Source: CAMLDH01 sp966250375 (GTDB lineage: Bacteria > Pseudomonadota > Gammaproteobacteria > Burkholderiales > Burkholderiaceae_D). From it: 6,565 nt of DNA. The stretch is from NCBI GenBank assembly GCA_966250375.1, contig CBINHE010000158.1, forward strand, positions 1 through 6,565, given 5' to 3'. How positions within the stretch are numbered: position 1 is the first letter of the stretch; each line of letters begins with the position of its first letter. Position numbers and translations under genes: made by a program. The notes beneath the pieces are model-generated. The model was not told the origin of the DNA, ran no database searches, and saw only the letters and a list, made by a program, of their open reading frames with translations. This document shows, piece after piece, positions 1 through 6,302 of this stretch.

Positions 1-63
1 GGGGAAGGAGTGCCCACCATACGAGCGTCGCCTTAATTTCTGACTTCTGTGTAATACGATGAC

Positions 64-843
64 TTACAGTGTTTTTTCATGACGACGATGACAAAGGCGC
101 GACCAAAGCCGTATATCGTCGAAGATTGGAATAGCCGCCAGAAACAGCAGCAAAAAAGCGATCGGCAAGGTAGCAATAAATCCCACCGACTTGAATCCAA
201 ACGCCCCGGCGACGCCACCAACGAAAAACATCAACAGGATCAAGCCATGCATCGCCAGCTTGCCGCGATTCGCAGTCACATAGTGTTCGCCGCCGGCTAT
301 TGTCCCGCGATTCCAGTAAATCAATTTGCCCAGTTCAATGCCCAAGTCTGTTACCAGACCAGTCACGTGCGTCGTGCGTATCTCTGCCCGTGAAATTTTG
401 GTCACGATCGCATTTTGCAAACCCATGATGAAGCACAGCAGCATCACCGTCGCCGGCACAAAGACAGCGACAAACGATTCGAGATTTGCGCCCAGCAAAC
501 CGAACACCACCAACAGCACCGCCTCCAGTGCCAGCGATAAGGCATATTCGCTATGCATCTCGCGGTGGCGCGCCCAGTTGACCAAAATCGCAGTACTCGC
601 AGCACCTATCAGAAATGCGGCCAGTGCACACAGGCCCGCAAATGCAAACATCAGATTACCCAGCACCAAACCGTCTGCGATCGACGACACGATGCCCGTC
701 ATATGCGAGGTATATTGTTTGATCGCCAAAAAACCACCCGCATTTACCGCACCTGCCACAAAAGCCAGGAACAATCCGAGTTGTCGGTTTGCGCGGCGGG
801 TCCGTGTTCTACCGGTCAACCGTCGCAAAAAATAAACGGGCAT
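64..843 (-). CDS. DUF1275 (YoaK-type) multi-pass membrane protein
   Basis: This 259-residue inner-membrane protein of the DUF1275/YoaK family has no firmly established substrate; some members are proposed to be transporters. After a basic N-terminus (residues 7-20 are rich in Arg, so probably cytoplasmic) there are about six hydrophobic segments, near residues 21-41, 60-90, 101-119, 123-142, 198-218 and 221-240. Family-like signatures are the first helix with GAVNAGGFLA followed by SHMTG (46-50), the GLQNA turn (141-145), and THVTGLVTDLG (158-168). The frame stays open upstream to an ATG at 957. I chose the ATG at 843 because the family normally begins shortly before the first helix and AAGG lies about 7 nt upstream of it. 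An ATG at 918 with AAAGGGG almost touching it is the alternative. It is divergent from the DNA glycosylase gene. No terminator is visible in the 63 bases after its stop. Family assignment is fairly sure; function is unknown. Confidence 0.85.
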   Translation of the reverse strand: MPVYFLRRLTGRTRTRRANRQLGLFLAFVAGAVNAGGFLAIKQYTSHMTGIVSSIADGLVLGNLMFAFAGLCALAAFLIGAASTAILVNWARHREMHSEYALSLALEAVLLVVFGLLGANLESFVAVFVPATVMLLCFIMGLQNAIVTKISRAEIRTTHVTGLVTDLGIELGKLIYWNRGTIAGGEHYVTANRGKLAMHGLILLMFFVGGVAGAFGFKSVGFIATLPIAFLLLFLAAIPIFDDIRLWSRLCHRRHEKTL

Positions 844-901
844 GATGAGCCTTATTGGTGGTCGAATAGTGAAGAATACCGAATACTGCAGCCTGAATTC
901 A

Positions 902-930
902 ATAGTAAAAAGCGGCATTTCCCCTTTCAG
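902..930 (-). promoter_or_regulatory. possible sigma70 promoter for the DUF1275 gene
   Basis: Read on the minus strand, CTGAAA (complement of 925-930) and TACTAT (complement of 902-907) are separated by 17 bases and match the -35 and -10 consensus at 4 of 6 positions each. A start near 895 would give a leader of about 50 nt before the ATG at 843, which supports that start over the longer frame. The match is only moderate. Confidence 0.3.
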
Positions 931-962
931 ATTTCTCTCGTCATGCCAAGAAATCATTTCGC

Positions 963-968
963 TATAAT
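963..968 (+). promoter_or_regulatory. perfect -10 hexamer TATAAT just before the glycosylase ATG
   Basis: A consensus TATAAT ends 6 bases before the ATG at 975, so transcription would start at about the A of the start codon. The best -35 nearby is TCGTCA (938-943; 4 of 6 matches) with a long 19-base spacer, so the -35 is weak. No Shine-Dalgarno sequence is seen between the -10 and the ATG. The site lies in the divergent region shared with the DUF1275 gene. It could be a chance match in an AT-rich intergenic region. Confidence 0.35.
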
Positions 969-974
969 TTCAGC

Positions 975-1475
975 ATGCCATTTCCTGCGCCCTCCTCCCC
1001 TCTGCTGACCGGCTTTCCGCCAGTTCTCGATTGCAACACACGCATTCTGATACTCGGCAGTTTTCCTGGCAAAGCATCATTATTGGCACAGCAGTACTAC
1101 GCGCATCCGCGCAACCAGTTCTGGCGCCTGCTGTCAGCGATACTCAATGAAGATTTGGTCGAGCTATCCTATCCGGAGCGGCTGAAACGATTGCAGGCGC
1201 ATGGCATCGGCCTGTGGGATGTGATTGAGGCATGCGAGCGTGAGGGTAGTCTCGATACCGCGATACGCCGTGCTGCGGCAAATGATTTCGCGGCACTAAA
1301 ACATCAATGCCCTCGTTTGTCCCGCGTCTGTTTCAATGGCAAAACCTCGGGCAAATTTGCAACGCAATTTGCTGATGCCGGATTTGAAACTTTGGTGCTG
1401 CCTTCGTCGTCGCCAGCCAATGCGCAATGGACATTCGACCAGAAATTAGCGGTGTGGCGCGATATCATTCGGTAA
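975..1475 (+). CDS. DNA-deoxyinosine (hypoxanthine) glycosylase, UDG superfamily family 6
   Basis: This 166-residue cytoplasmic base-excision repair enzyme is predicted to remove hypoxanthine, the deamination product of adenine, from DNA. The chain opens with GFPPV (13-17), then a beta strand leading into GSFPGKASL (28-36) and YYAHPRNQFW (41-50), the first active-site region of this UDG-superfamily branch; N47 in HPRN is a candidate catalytic or binding Asn. GLWDV (79-83) follows, and the C-terminal loop LPSSSPANA (142-150) is the second conserved motif, normally LPSTSPAN-like. Length and motif order fit the full family (about 160-175 residues), so it appears intact. The start at 975 is the only sensible one, as no in-frame ATG, GTG or TTG lies shortly after it. 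There is no ribosome-binding site and a TATAAT sits 6 bases upstream, so the mRNA may be leaderless. It may be co-transcribed with the gene 86 bases downstream. Activity on uracil or other bases cannot be excluded from sequence. Confidence 0.87.
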   Translation: MPFPAPSSPLLTGFPPVLDCNTRILILGSFPGKASLLAQQYYAHPRNQFWRLLSAILNEDLVELSYPERLKRLQAHGIGLWDVIEACEREGSLDTAIRRAAANDFAALKHQCPRLSRVCFNGKTSGKFATQFADAGFETLVLPSSSPANAQWTFDQKLAVWRDIIR

Positions 1476-1561
1476 AATCGGATAAAACCAGCACCATTTC
1501 CCCCCACAAACCGGATCGCCCAAGAGTGAATGCCGCCGCGCTTTCACAGAAATGAATCGTC

Positions 1562-2377
1562 ATGCTCATCAAACGCAAATCCATCGAAGCGCAAGCCAAC
1601 CGCAAGGACGGACTGGAAAAAAACACCCGTACAACGGACACGCCGAAGCCTGCCCGCAAACCGAAATTCGCACCGGTCACCTTATCAGAACAAGACGGCG
1701 TGCGCTTTTTACACTTCGGCACTGAATGGGTGCAAGGCGCGATGCGCATTCGCAAACCGGACTGGATCGAGCTGGAATATGCGCAACAGATGATGGCGTG
1801 GATGTTATTCAACCATCAGCCGCAACGCATTGTGCAGCTCGGTCTGGGCACCGGTGCATTGACCAAGTTCTGTTATCGTCAGTTCCCGGACGCGCGTATC
1901 ACCGCAGTCGAACTGAATCCATCCGTCGTCACGATTTGCGAGTCGATGTTCAAGCTGCCGCCCAACGACGAACGCTTGTCGGTGCTTGAAATGGATGCAA
2001 TGGATTTTGTGAATGACGCCGACCACCATGGCACCATCGACGCGTTGCAGGTCGATCTGTACGATGCAACCGCGCGCGGCCCGGTACTGGATACGCCGGC
2101 ATTTTATGCCGCATGCGAAGCATGCCTGACACCACACGGCATCATGACGGTCAACCTGTTCGGCGACCATCCGAGCTACGCAAGGAACCTGAAAGCGATG
2201 CGCTTCGCATTCGATCAAGTGCTGTGTCTGCCTGAAGTCCACGAAGGCAATGTCGTCGCAATCGCATTCAAGACTGCGCCGACTCTCGATTTCCCGATCT
2301 TGTATGAACGCGCTGCCCGCATCACCCAGACTACCAAGCTGCCGACCAAGGCCTGGGTGAACGGCTTGAAGTCCTGA
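1562..2377 (+). CDS. spermidine synthase-like protein, methyltransferase fold, without the N-terminal polyamine domain
   Basis: This 271-residue protein has the Rossmann fold of SAM methyltransferases and spermidine/spermine synthases. A Lys/Arg-rich, probably flexible tail (residues 1-35) precedes the core. The nucleotide-binding loop is GLGTGALT (94-101), the acidic residue after strand 2 is E117 (AVELNP), and D145 (EMDAMDF) sits where the adenine-contacting Asp is found. VDLYDATARGP (164-174) aligns with the DxxDPxGP catalytic segment of SpeE, so D165 and D168 match the acidic pair, but the Pro after the second Asp is Ala. The small N-terminal beta-hairpin domain of true aminopropyltransferases, which helps form the polyamine site, is absent. 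I therefore call the family but not the reaction; genomes often label such genes 'spermidine synthase'. The ATG at 1562 is preceded by an in-frame TGA at 1553-1555, so no upstream extension is possible. No clear ribosome-binding site is seen. No speD or polyamine gene is nearby. Confidence 0.8.
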   Translation: MLIKRKSIEAQANRKDGLEKNTRTTDTPKPARKPKFAPVTLSEQDGVRFLHFGTEWVQGAMRIRKPDWIELEYAQQMMAWMLFNHQPQRIVQLGLGTGALTKFCYRQFPDARITAVELNPSVVTICESMFKLPPNDERLSVLEMDAMDFVNDADHHGTIDALQVDLYDATARGPVLDTPAFYAACEACLTPHGIMTVNLFGDHPSYARNLKAMRFAFDQVLCLPEVHEGNVVAIAFKTAPTLDFPILYERAARITQTTKLPTKAWVNGLKS

Positions 2378-2464
2378 CAATTGGCGCGGCAAGCAATGAC
2401 AGCCTTACCAAAATAGCGAGCAACTGGTACGCTTAACGGCACATTACTATTTCAGTCCTGACAA
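2370..2464 (+). repeat. 11-bp direct repeat flanking most of the spacer before the ATPase gene
   Basis: AGTCCTGACAA occurs at 2370-2380, where it contains the stop codon of the preceding gene, and again at 2454-2464, 84 bases later and 15 bases before the ATPase ATG. The intervening 73 bases have no visible inverted ends or ORF. It may be chance, a small duplication, or the trace of an insertion. A TACTAT at 2445-2450 could be a -10 for the ATPase gene, but no good -35 goes with it. Confidence 0.35.
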
Positions 2465-2478
2465 CGAGACTCGCCGCC

Positions 2479-4254
2479 ATGACCAAAGCCGCACCCAAAA
2501 ACCTGGACTTGCAGCAAATCTTCACTTGGCTATTGGCGGATGGCGTGGTTGAAAAAGCCAACGTCAAAAAACAATTCGCGCAAGCGCAAGGGATATTTCG
2601 CAACGCCACCATAGCGATGCATCCGTTGACCGCAGTCGCGCAATGCAAGCTGCTATCCGCATTCCCGCCGCATCGATTGATTACGCTGGACTGGCTGACC
2701 GAATGGATGGCTGGCAAAGTGAATCTGCCGTTTTTCCGCATCGACCCGCTCAAGATCGATTTCACCAAAGTGGCAGACGTGATGTCGGCCAGCTACGCGG
2801 CGCGCTTCAATATTCTGCCGGTCGAATTGACGCCGACCGAATTGATCATCGCCACCGCCGATCCCTACCGCACCGAATGGGAAGCGGAAATCGCGAAAAT
2901 CACACGCCGCAATATCAAACTGGTCATCGCCAATCCGCTCGAAATCGCGCAATACACCTCGCAGTTTTTCTCGCTCGCCAAATCGATCAAGGGTGCGCAC
3001 AAATCCGGCGGTCAGGATCTCGCGCTGCGCAACAACTTCGAGCAACTGGTCGAACTCGGCAACAAGCAAGTCGATGCCAACGACCAGCACATCATCAATA
3101 TCGTCGACTGGCTATGGCAATATGCATTCGACCAGCGCGCGTCCGATATTCATCTGGAACCGAAACGCGACTTCAGCGCGATCCGTTTCCGCATTGACGG
3201 CCTGCTGCATCAGGTCTATCAAGTCCCGGCAACCGTGATGATCGCGATGACCGCGCGTATCAAGCTGCTGGGCCGCATGGACGTGATTGAAAAGCGCCGT
3301 CCACAAGACGGCCGCATCAAAACCCGGACACCCGGCGGGCAGGAAATCGAATTGCGCTTATCCACCCTTCCCACAGCCTTCGGCGAAAAGCTGGTGATGC
3401 GGATTTTCGACCCGGACGTGGTGGTCAAAACCCTGCCTGAACTCGGCTTCCCCACCGATGATGCGGCCCGCTGGGATAGTCTGACCAATCGACCACATGG
3501 CATCATCCTCGTGACCGGCCCCACCGGCTCGGGCAAGACCACCACGCTGTACACCACGTTAAAAGCGCTGGCGACCTCGGAAGTGAATGTGTGCACGGTG
3601 GAAGACCCGATCGAAATGGTCGAAGCATCATTCAACCAGATGCAGGTGCAGCACGGCATCGACCTGTCGTTCGCCGATGGCGTGCGCGCACTGATGCGGC
3701 AGGACCCCGACATCATCATGGTGGGCGAGATCCGCGATTTGGAAACCGCCGAAATGGCGATTCAGGCGGCACTGACCGGCCACCTCGTGCTGTCGACGCT
3801 GCACACCAATGACGCACCGTCGGCCGTGATGCGCTTGCTCGAACTAGGCGTGCCGTATTACCTCCTGGAAGCCACGCTGATCGGCATCATGGCGCAACGC
3901 CTGGTACGCACGCTTTGCCCGCATTGCAAGGCGCCGGGCGGCGTCATGACGGACGATATCTGGGAAAACCTGAGCGAAGGTTGGAAACTTCCGAAACCGG
4001 CGACGGTGTATCGTCCAGTCGGGTGCCCCGAATGCCGCCAGACCGGCTTTCGCGGACGCACCGGTTTGTATGAATTGTTGACGATTACACAGCCGTTTTC
4101 AAAAATGATTCAGGCGGAAACCGACCTTCATGCATTGAAACAGCAGAGTATCAAGGATGGCATGAAACCTTTGCGCGTCGCCGGTGCACTCAAGGTAACC
4201 GAAGGCGTAACGACTGCGGATGAGGTGTTGAAGGTGACAGCAGCATTGACGTAA
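2479..4254 (+). CDS. GspE/PulE/PilB-type secretion or pilus assembly ATPase (orphan)
   Basis: This 591-residue hexameric motor ATPase belongs to the type II secretion / type IV pilus family and would act at the cytoplasmic face of the inner membrane. The N-terminal third is a helical region (about 1-60) followed by a T2SSE_N/MshEN-like domain (about 65-165). The ATPase core starts near 200, with SDIHLEP at 222-228. Key motifs are intact: Walker A GPTGSGKT (347-354), Asp box VEDPIE (374-379), Walker B region DIIMVGEIRD (411-420) and His box STLHTND (439-445). Two CxxC pairs (C480/C483 and C516/C519) form the zinc-binding insert typical of GspE and PilB, absent from PilT. The GEIRD and Cys pattern favours an assembly (GspE/PilB-like) rather than retraction ATPase. 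No platform protein (GspF/PilC), pseudopilin, secretin or prepilin peptidase gene is in the window. The ATG at 2479 has only a weak upstream GAG. Its stop abuts the stop of the opposing gene. GspE versus PilB cannot be decided here, so no symbol is given. Confidence 0.92.
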   Translation: MTKAAPKNLDLQQIFTWLLADGVVEKANVKKQFAQAQGIFRNATIAMHPLTAVAQCKLLSAFPPHRLITLDWLTEWMAGKVNLPFFRIDPLKIDFTKVADVMSASYAARFNILPVELTPTELIIATADPYRTEWEAEIAKITRRNIKLVIANPLEIAQYTSQFFSLAKSIKGAHKSGGQDLALRNNFEQLVELGNKQVDANDQHIINIVDWLWQYAFDQRASDIHLEPKRDFSAIRFRIDGLLHQVYQVPATVMIAMTARIKLLGRMDVIEKRRPQDGRIKTRTPGGQEIELRLSTLPTAFGEKLVMRIFDPDVVVKTLPELGFPTDDAARWDSLTNRPHGIILVTGPTGSGKTTTLYTTLKALATSEVNVCTVEDPIEMVEASFNQMQVQHGIDLSFADGVRALMRQDPDIIMVGEIRDLETAEMAIQAALTGHLVLSTLHTNDAPSAVMRLLELGVPYYLLEATLIGIMAQRLVRTLCPHCKAPGGVMTDDIWENLSEGWKLPKPATVYRPVGCPECRQTGFRGRTGLYELLTITQPFSKMIQAETDLHALKQQSIKDGMKPLRVAGALKVTEGVTTADEVLKVTAALT

Positions 4255-5154
4255 TTACGATTGCCGCTCCGTCATCTTTAACAGAGCATCGCCGACCAGC
4301 GGATAGCGCAAACGCACGCCCAATTCGGATTTGATCCGCGTATTCGTCAAGCGCCGCGACTCCGACATGAACGATAGCAGCATCGGCGACACCACCTTCT
4401 GCAGTTCTGCACGAGGCAAGCGCGGCGGCTGCGGCAAATCAAAAGCAGCTGCCACCGCGTCAAAGTATTCGGCCATCTTCAATTCCGAATCGTCGACGGC
4501 ATGATAAATGCGTCCGGGCTGCGCCCTGAATAACGCACACACGATAATGCGCGCCAAATCCTCGGCATGCACATGATTGGTGTACACATCGTCATCCGGC
4601 TGCAATGCGGGCGTGCCCTTTCTCAAGCGATCAAGCGGCAAGCGATCCGCAGCGTAGATGCCCGGCACACGCAGTATGCAAAGACGCGAAGCGGAACGCC
4701 GAGCCCAGGCGCGCAATACTTGCTCGGCATCGACCCGACGCATGGCGCGTGCGTTTTTTGGATTGACCGAGCGCGTCTCGTCGACCAGTTCCCCGCCACA
4801 ATCGCCATATACGCCGGTAGTGCTGACATAAACGAGTACCGTGCGGTCGGGTAAAATGGCGGTCAAATTACGAGTGCGGCGGTCCCTGTCCCCCTCGGAT
4901 TGAGGCGGTGCAAGGTGCACGATGGCCGATGCCAAACGGGCAAGACGCGCAAGCGTTGCCGGCTGATCCAGGTCGGCAATAATCGGGATGGCACCGGCAG
5001 TACGTAATTCATCGCGGCGCGCCGCCTGACTGGACACGGCAAACACCCGGAAACGGTCGCGCACCAGCGGCAACAGACGCATGCCAACGTCACCGCAACC
5101 AAGAATCAGCAATCGAGGTTTGGCGATTTTTTTAATGGCTGTATTTTTCATCAT
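4255..5154 (-). CDS. SDR-like NAD(P)-binding epimerase/dehydratase family protein (YeeZ-like)
   Basis: This 299-residue cytoplasmic Rossmann-fold protein resembles the extended or atypical short-chain dehydrogenases, including YeeZ-type proteins. The dinucleotide loop is GCGDVG (19-24) after the strand RLLILG, and a conserved Asp (IIADLDQP, D61) follows the second half of the fold. VSTTGVYGD (110-118) carries the Ser/Thr and Y116 of the SDR active-site region. I see no canonical YxxxK Lys after it, since Y116 is followed by GDC, so classical dehydrogenase chemistry is doubtful; many atypical SDRs share this loss. The substrate is unknown. The frame is open to 5340, but the fold begins after the ATG pair at 5154 and 5151, and upstream sequence belongs to the divergent reductase gene, so the longer form is rejected. 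Start to start distance to that gene is 9 bases. A possible TACAAT -10 would place transcription at the ATG pair. The stop directly abuts that of the ATPase gene. Confidence 0.82.
   Translation of the reverse strand: MMKNTAIKKIAKPRLLILGCGDVGMRLLPLVRDRFRVFAVSSQAARRDELRTAGAIPIIADLDQPATLARLARLASAIVHLAPPQSEGDRDRRTRNLTAILPDRTVLVYVSTTGVYGDCGGELVDETRSVNPKNARAMRRVDAEQVLRAWARRSASRLCILRVPGIYAADRLPLDRLRKGTPALQPDDDVYTNHVHAEDLARIIVCALFRAQPGRIYHAVDDSELKMAEYFDAVAAAFDLPQPPRLPRAELQKVVSPMLLSFMSESRRLTNTRIKSELGVRLRYPLVGDALLKMTERQS
5120..5147 (+). promoter_or_regulatory. weak candidate promoter for the ferredoxin-flavin reductase
   Basis: TTGGCG (5120-5125, 4 of 6) and TATTTT (5142-5147, 4 of 6) are 16 bases apart and lie inside the first codons of the opposing SDR-like gene. 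Because only 9 bases separate the two start codons, the reductase promoter must be within that gene wherever it is. The match is modest and could be chance. Confidence 0.22.
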
Positions 5155-5155
5155 C

Positions 5156-5159
5156 AGGA
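5156..5159 (+). promoter_or_regulatory. ribosome-binding site of the ferredoxin-flavin reductase
   Basis: AGGA lies 4 bases before the ATG at 5164, a short but usable spacing. It supports that start, which also gives the N-terminus expected for the ferredoxin domain. The site occupies the 9-base gap between the two divergent start codons. Confidence 0.5.
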
Positions 5160-5186
5160 TTGTATGACTTTCCAAGTAACTGTTCA
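5159..5186 (-). promoter_or_regulatory. possible promoter for the SDR-like gene, inside the divergent reductase gene
   Basis: Read on the minus strand, TACAAT (complement of 5159-5164, 5 of 6) is 16 bases from TGAACA (complement of 5181-5186, 4 of 6). The -10 overlaps the first base of the reductase start codon. Transcription would begin near 5152, at the ATG pair at 5154 and 5151, leaving no room for a leader. Moderate match only. Confidence 0.3.
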
Positions 5187-6192
5187 GCCGAGTGGTCGGC
5201 AATTTACCTGTGACGACGACGAAACCGTGCTCGCAGCCGCGATCCGCCAAGGAGTCGGCTTGCCATACGGCTGCAAGAACGGCGCGTGCGGCACCTGCAA
5301 AGGCAAACTGCTGGAGGGCGCCGTTACCCATGGCCCACATCAGGAAAAAGCGCTATCGGCCACCGAAGAACAACAAGGCGCATCCCTCTTTTGCTGTGCG
5401 AAGCCGCATTCCGACCTTGTGATCGAAGCGCGTGAAGTGCTGGGCCTCGGCGATTTCCCGATCAAGAAATTACCGTCCCGGGTAGCGAAGCTCGATAAAG
5501 CCACTGACGACGTGATGATCATGTCATTGCAATTGCCTGCCAACGAGCGGCTACAGTATCGCGCCGGCCAATACATTGAATTCATCCTGCGCGACAACAA
5601 ACGGCGCAGCTACAGCATGGCCAATGCGCCGCATCTGAGCGAGCAGATCACGCTGCATATTCGCCATCTGCCCGGCGGCACATTCACCGATCACGTGTTC
5701 AACACCATGAAGGAACGCGATATCCTGCGCTTCGAAGGGCCGCTCGGCACCTTCTTCCTGCGCGAAGATTCCGACAAGCCGATGGTATTACTCGCGTCCG
5801 GCACCGGCTTTGCACCGATAAAGGCCGTCATCGAACAGGCAATACACAGTAAAACCGAGCGGCCGATGGTACTGTACTGGGGCGGACGCCGTCCGAAGGA
5901 TTTGTACATGCATGCGCTGTGCGAAGAATGGGCCCGCACGCTGCCGAACTTCAAATACATCCCGGTCATCTCGGATGCGTTACCGGAAGATCAATGGCAT
6001 GGTCGTACCGGCTTCGTGCATCGTGCGGTGATGGAGGATCTGCCCGACCTGTCGAACCATCAAGTGTATGCATGTGGCGCCCCCGTAATGGTCGATTCCG
6101 CGAAGAAGGATTTCGTTGAAAAATGCGCATTACCGGAAGAAGAGTTTTATGCGGACTCGTTTACGACCGAGGCGGATTTAGCCAAGAGCTGA
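5164..6192 (+). CDS. [2Fe-2S] ferredoxin-FAD-NAD(P)H oxidoreductase (often labelled CDP-6-deoxy-delta-3,4-glucoseen reductase)
   Basis: This 342-residue soluble electron-transfer protein passes electrons from NAD(P)H through FAD to a plant-type [2Fe-2S] cluster. The ferredoxin domain is N-terminal (about 1-92). Cluster ligands are C37, C42 and C45 in GCKNGACGTCKG, with C77 in LFCCA as the fourth; C78 is adjacent and non-standard. The FAD-binding domain follows (about 100-200), with RSYSMAN (148-154) and GGTFT (171-175). The NAD(P) domain has ASGTGFAPIK (211-220) and YACGAP (302-307). All key motifs are present, so it is intact. The N-terminal ferredoxin followed by reductase is the arrangement seen in AscD/E3, phenol hydroxylase reductase and related oxygenase reductases. 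No CDP-sugar or oxygenase gene is nearby, so the common database name should not be read as a function; the true electron acceptor is unknown. The start at 5164 has AGGA upstream. The only terminator downstream is at 6385-6415. Confidence 0.9.
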   Translation: MTFQVTVQPSGRQFTCDDDETVLAAAIRQGVGLPYGCKNGACGTCKGKLLEGAVTHGPHQEKALSATEEQQGASLFCCAKPHSDLVIEAREVLGLGDFPIKKLPSRVAKLDKATDDVMIMSLQLPANERLQYRAGQYIEFILRDNKRRSYSMANAPHLSEQITLHIRHLPGGTFTDHVFNTMKERDILRFEGPLGTFFLREDSDKPMVLLASGTGFAPIKAVIEQAIHSKTERPMVLYWGGRRPKDLYMHALCEEWARTLPNFKYIPVISDALPEDQWHGRTGFVHRAVMEDLPDLSNHQVYACGAPVMVDSAKKDFVEKCALPEEEFYADSFTTEADLAKS

Positions 6193-6266
6193 CGTAATCG
6201 CCCGCGCCGCCAGAGTGAATGCGGGAACGACGAAGGCATGAGATCCGCACTACGGCAAAAAACTTT
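6193..6266. other. spacer with no recognised gene
   Basis: Between the reductase stop and the small-unit promoter I see no ORF with a ribosome-binding site, no hairpin terminator and no known RNA. The only structure is the A-tract and T-tract pair at 6256-6269 (CAAAAA / TTTTTG) bordering the -35 hexamer. Confidence 0.6.
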
Positions 6267-6295
6267 TTGACGCACTGCCCAAAACATCTTAGTAT
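6267..6295 (+). promoter_or_regulatory. sigma70-type promoter of a small transcription unit
   Basis: TTGACG (6267-6272, 5 of 6) and TAGTAT (6290-6295, 4 of 6) are separated by the optimal 17 bases, and an A-tract at 6257-6262 just upstream resembles part of an UP element. Transcription would start at about 6302-6303. It lies 75 bases after the reductase stop and serves no conventional gene in the window. It is the best promoter match in the window. Confidence 0.55.
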
Positions 6296-6302
6296 TGGCC
6301 GG

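Noticed and set aside
326..835. Long plus-strand open frame of 169 codons opposite the DUF1275 gene
   Set aside because: It is antisense to a well-supported membrane protein, its translation has no recognisable domain and it lacks a ribosome-binding site; it follows from the codon use of the real gene.
844..957. N-terminal extension of the DUF1275 gene up to 957
   Set aside because: The extra 38 residues precede the usual start of the family and overlap the likely promoter; the ATG at 843 has a ribosome-binding site. The ATG at 918 remains a minor alternative.
2107..2128. GCATGC repeated around GAA within the spermidine-synthase-like gene
   Set aside because: It is short, inside a coding region, and encodes normal family sequence; no role needs to be proposed.
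1805..2392. Minus-strand open frame of 195 codons
   Set aside because: It lies opposite the spermidine-synthase-like gene, whose motifs are clear; the antisense translation is Cys/His/Arg-rich with no family features.
2434..2455. Possible sigma54 promoter before the ATPase gene (GGCAC followed by an AT-rich stretch)
   Set aside because: The downstream GC element at the required spacing is missing, so the match does not meet the -24/-12 pattern.
5155..5340. N-terminal extension of the SDR-like gene up to 5340
   Set aside because: The Rossmann fold begins just after the ATG pair at 5154/5151, and the extension would be read through the ferredoxin domain of the divergent gene on the other strand.
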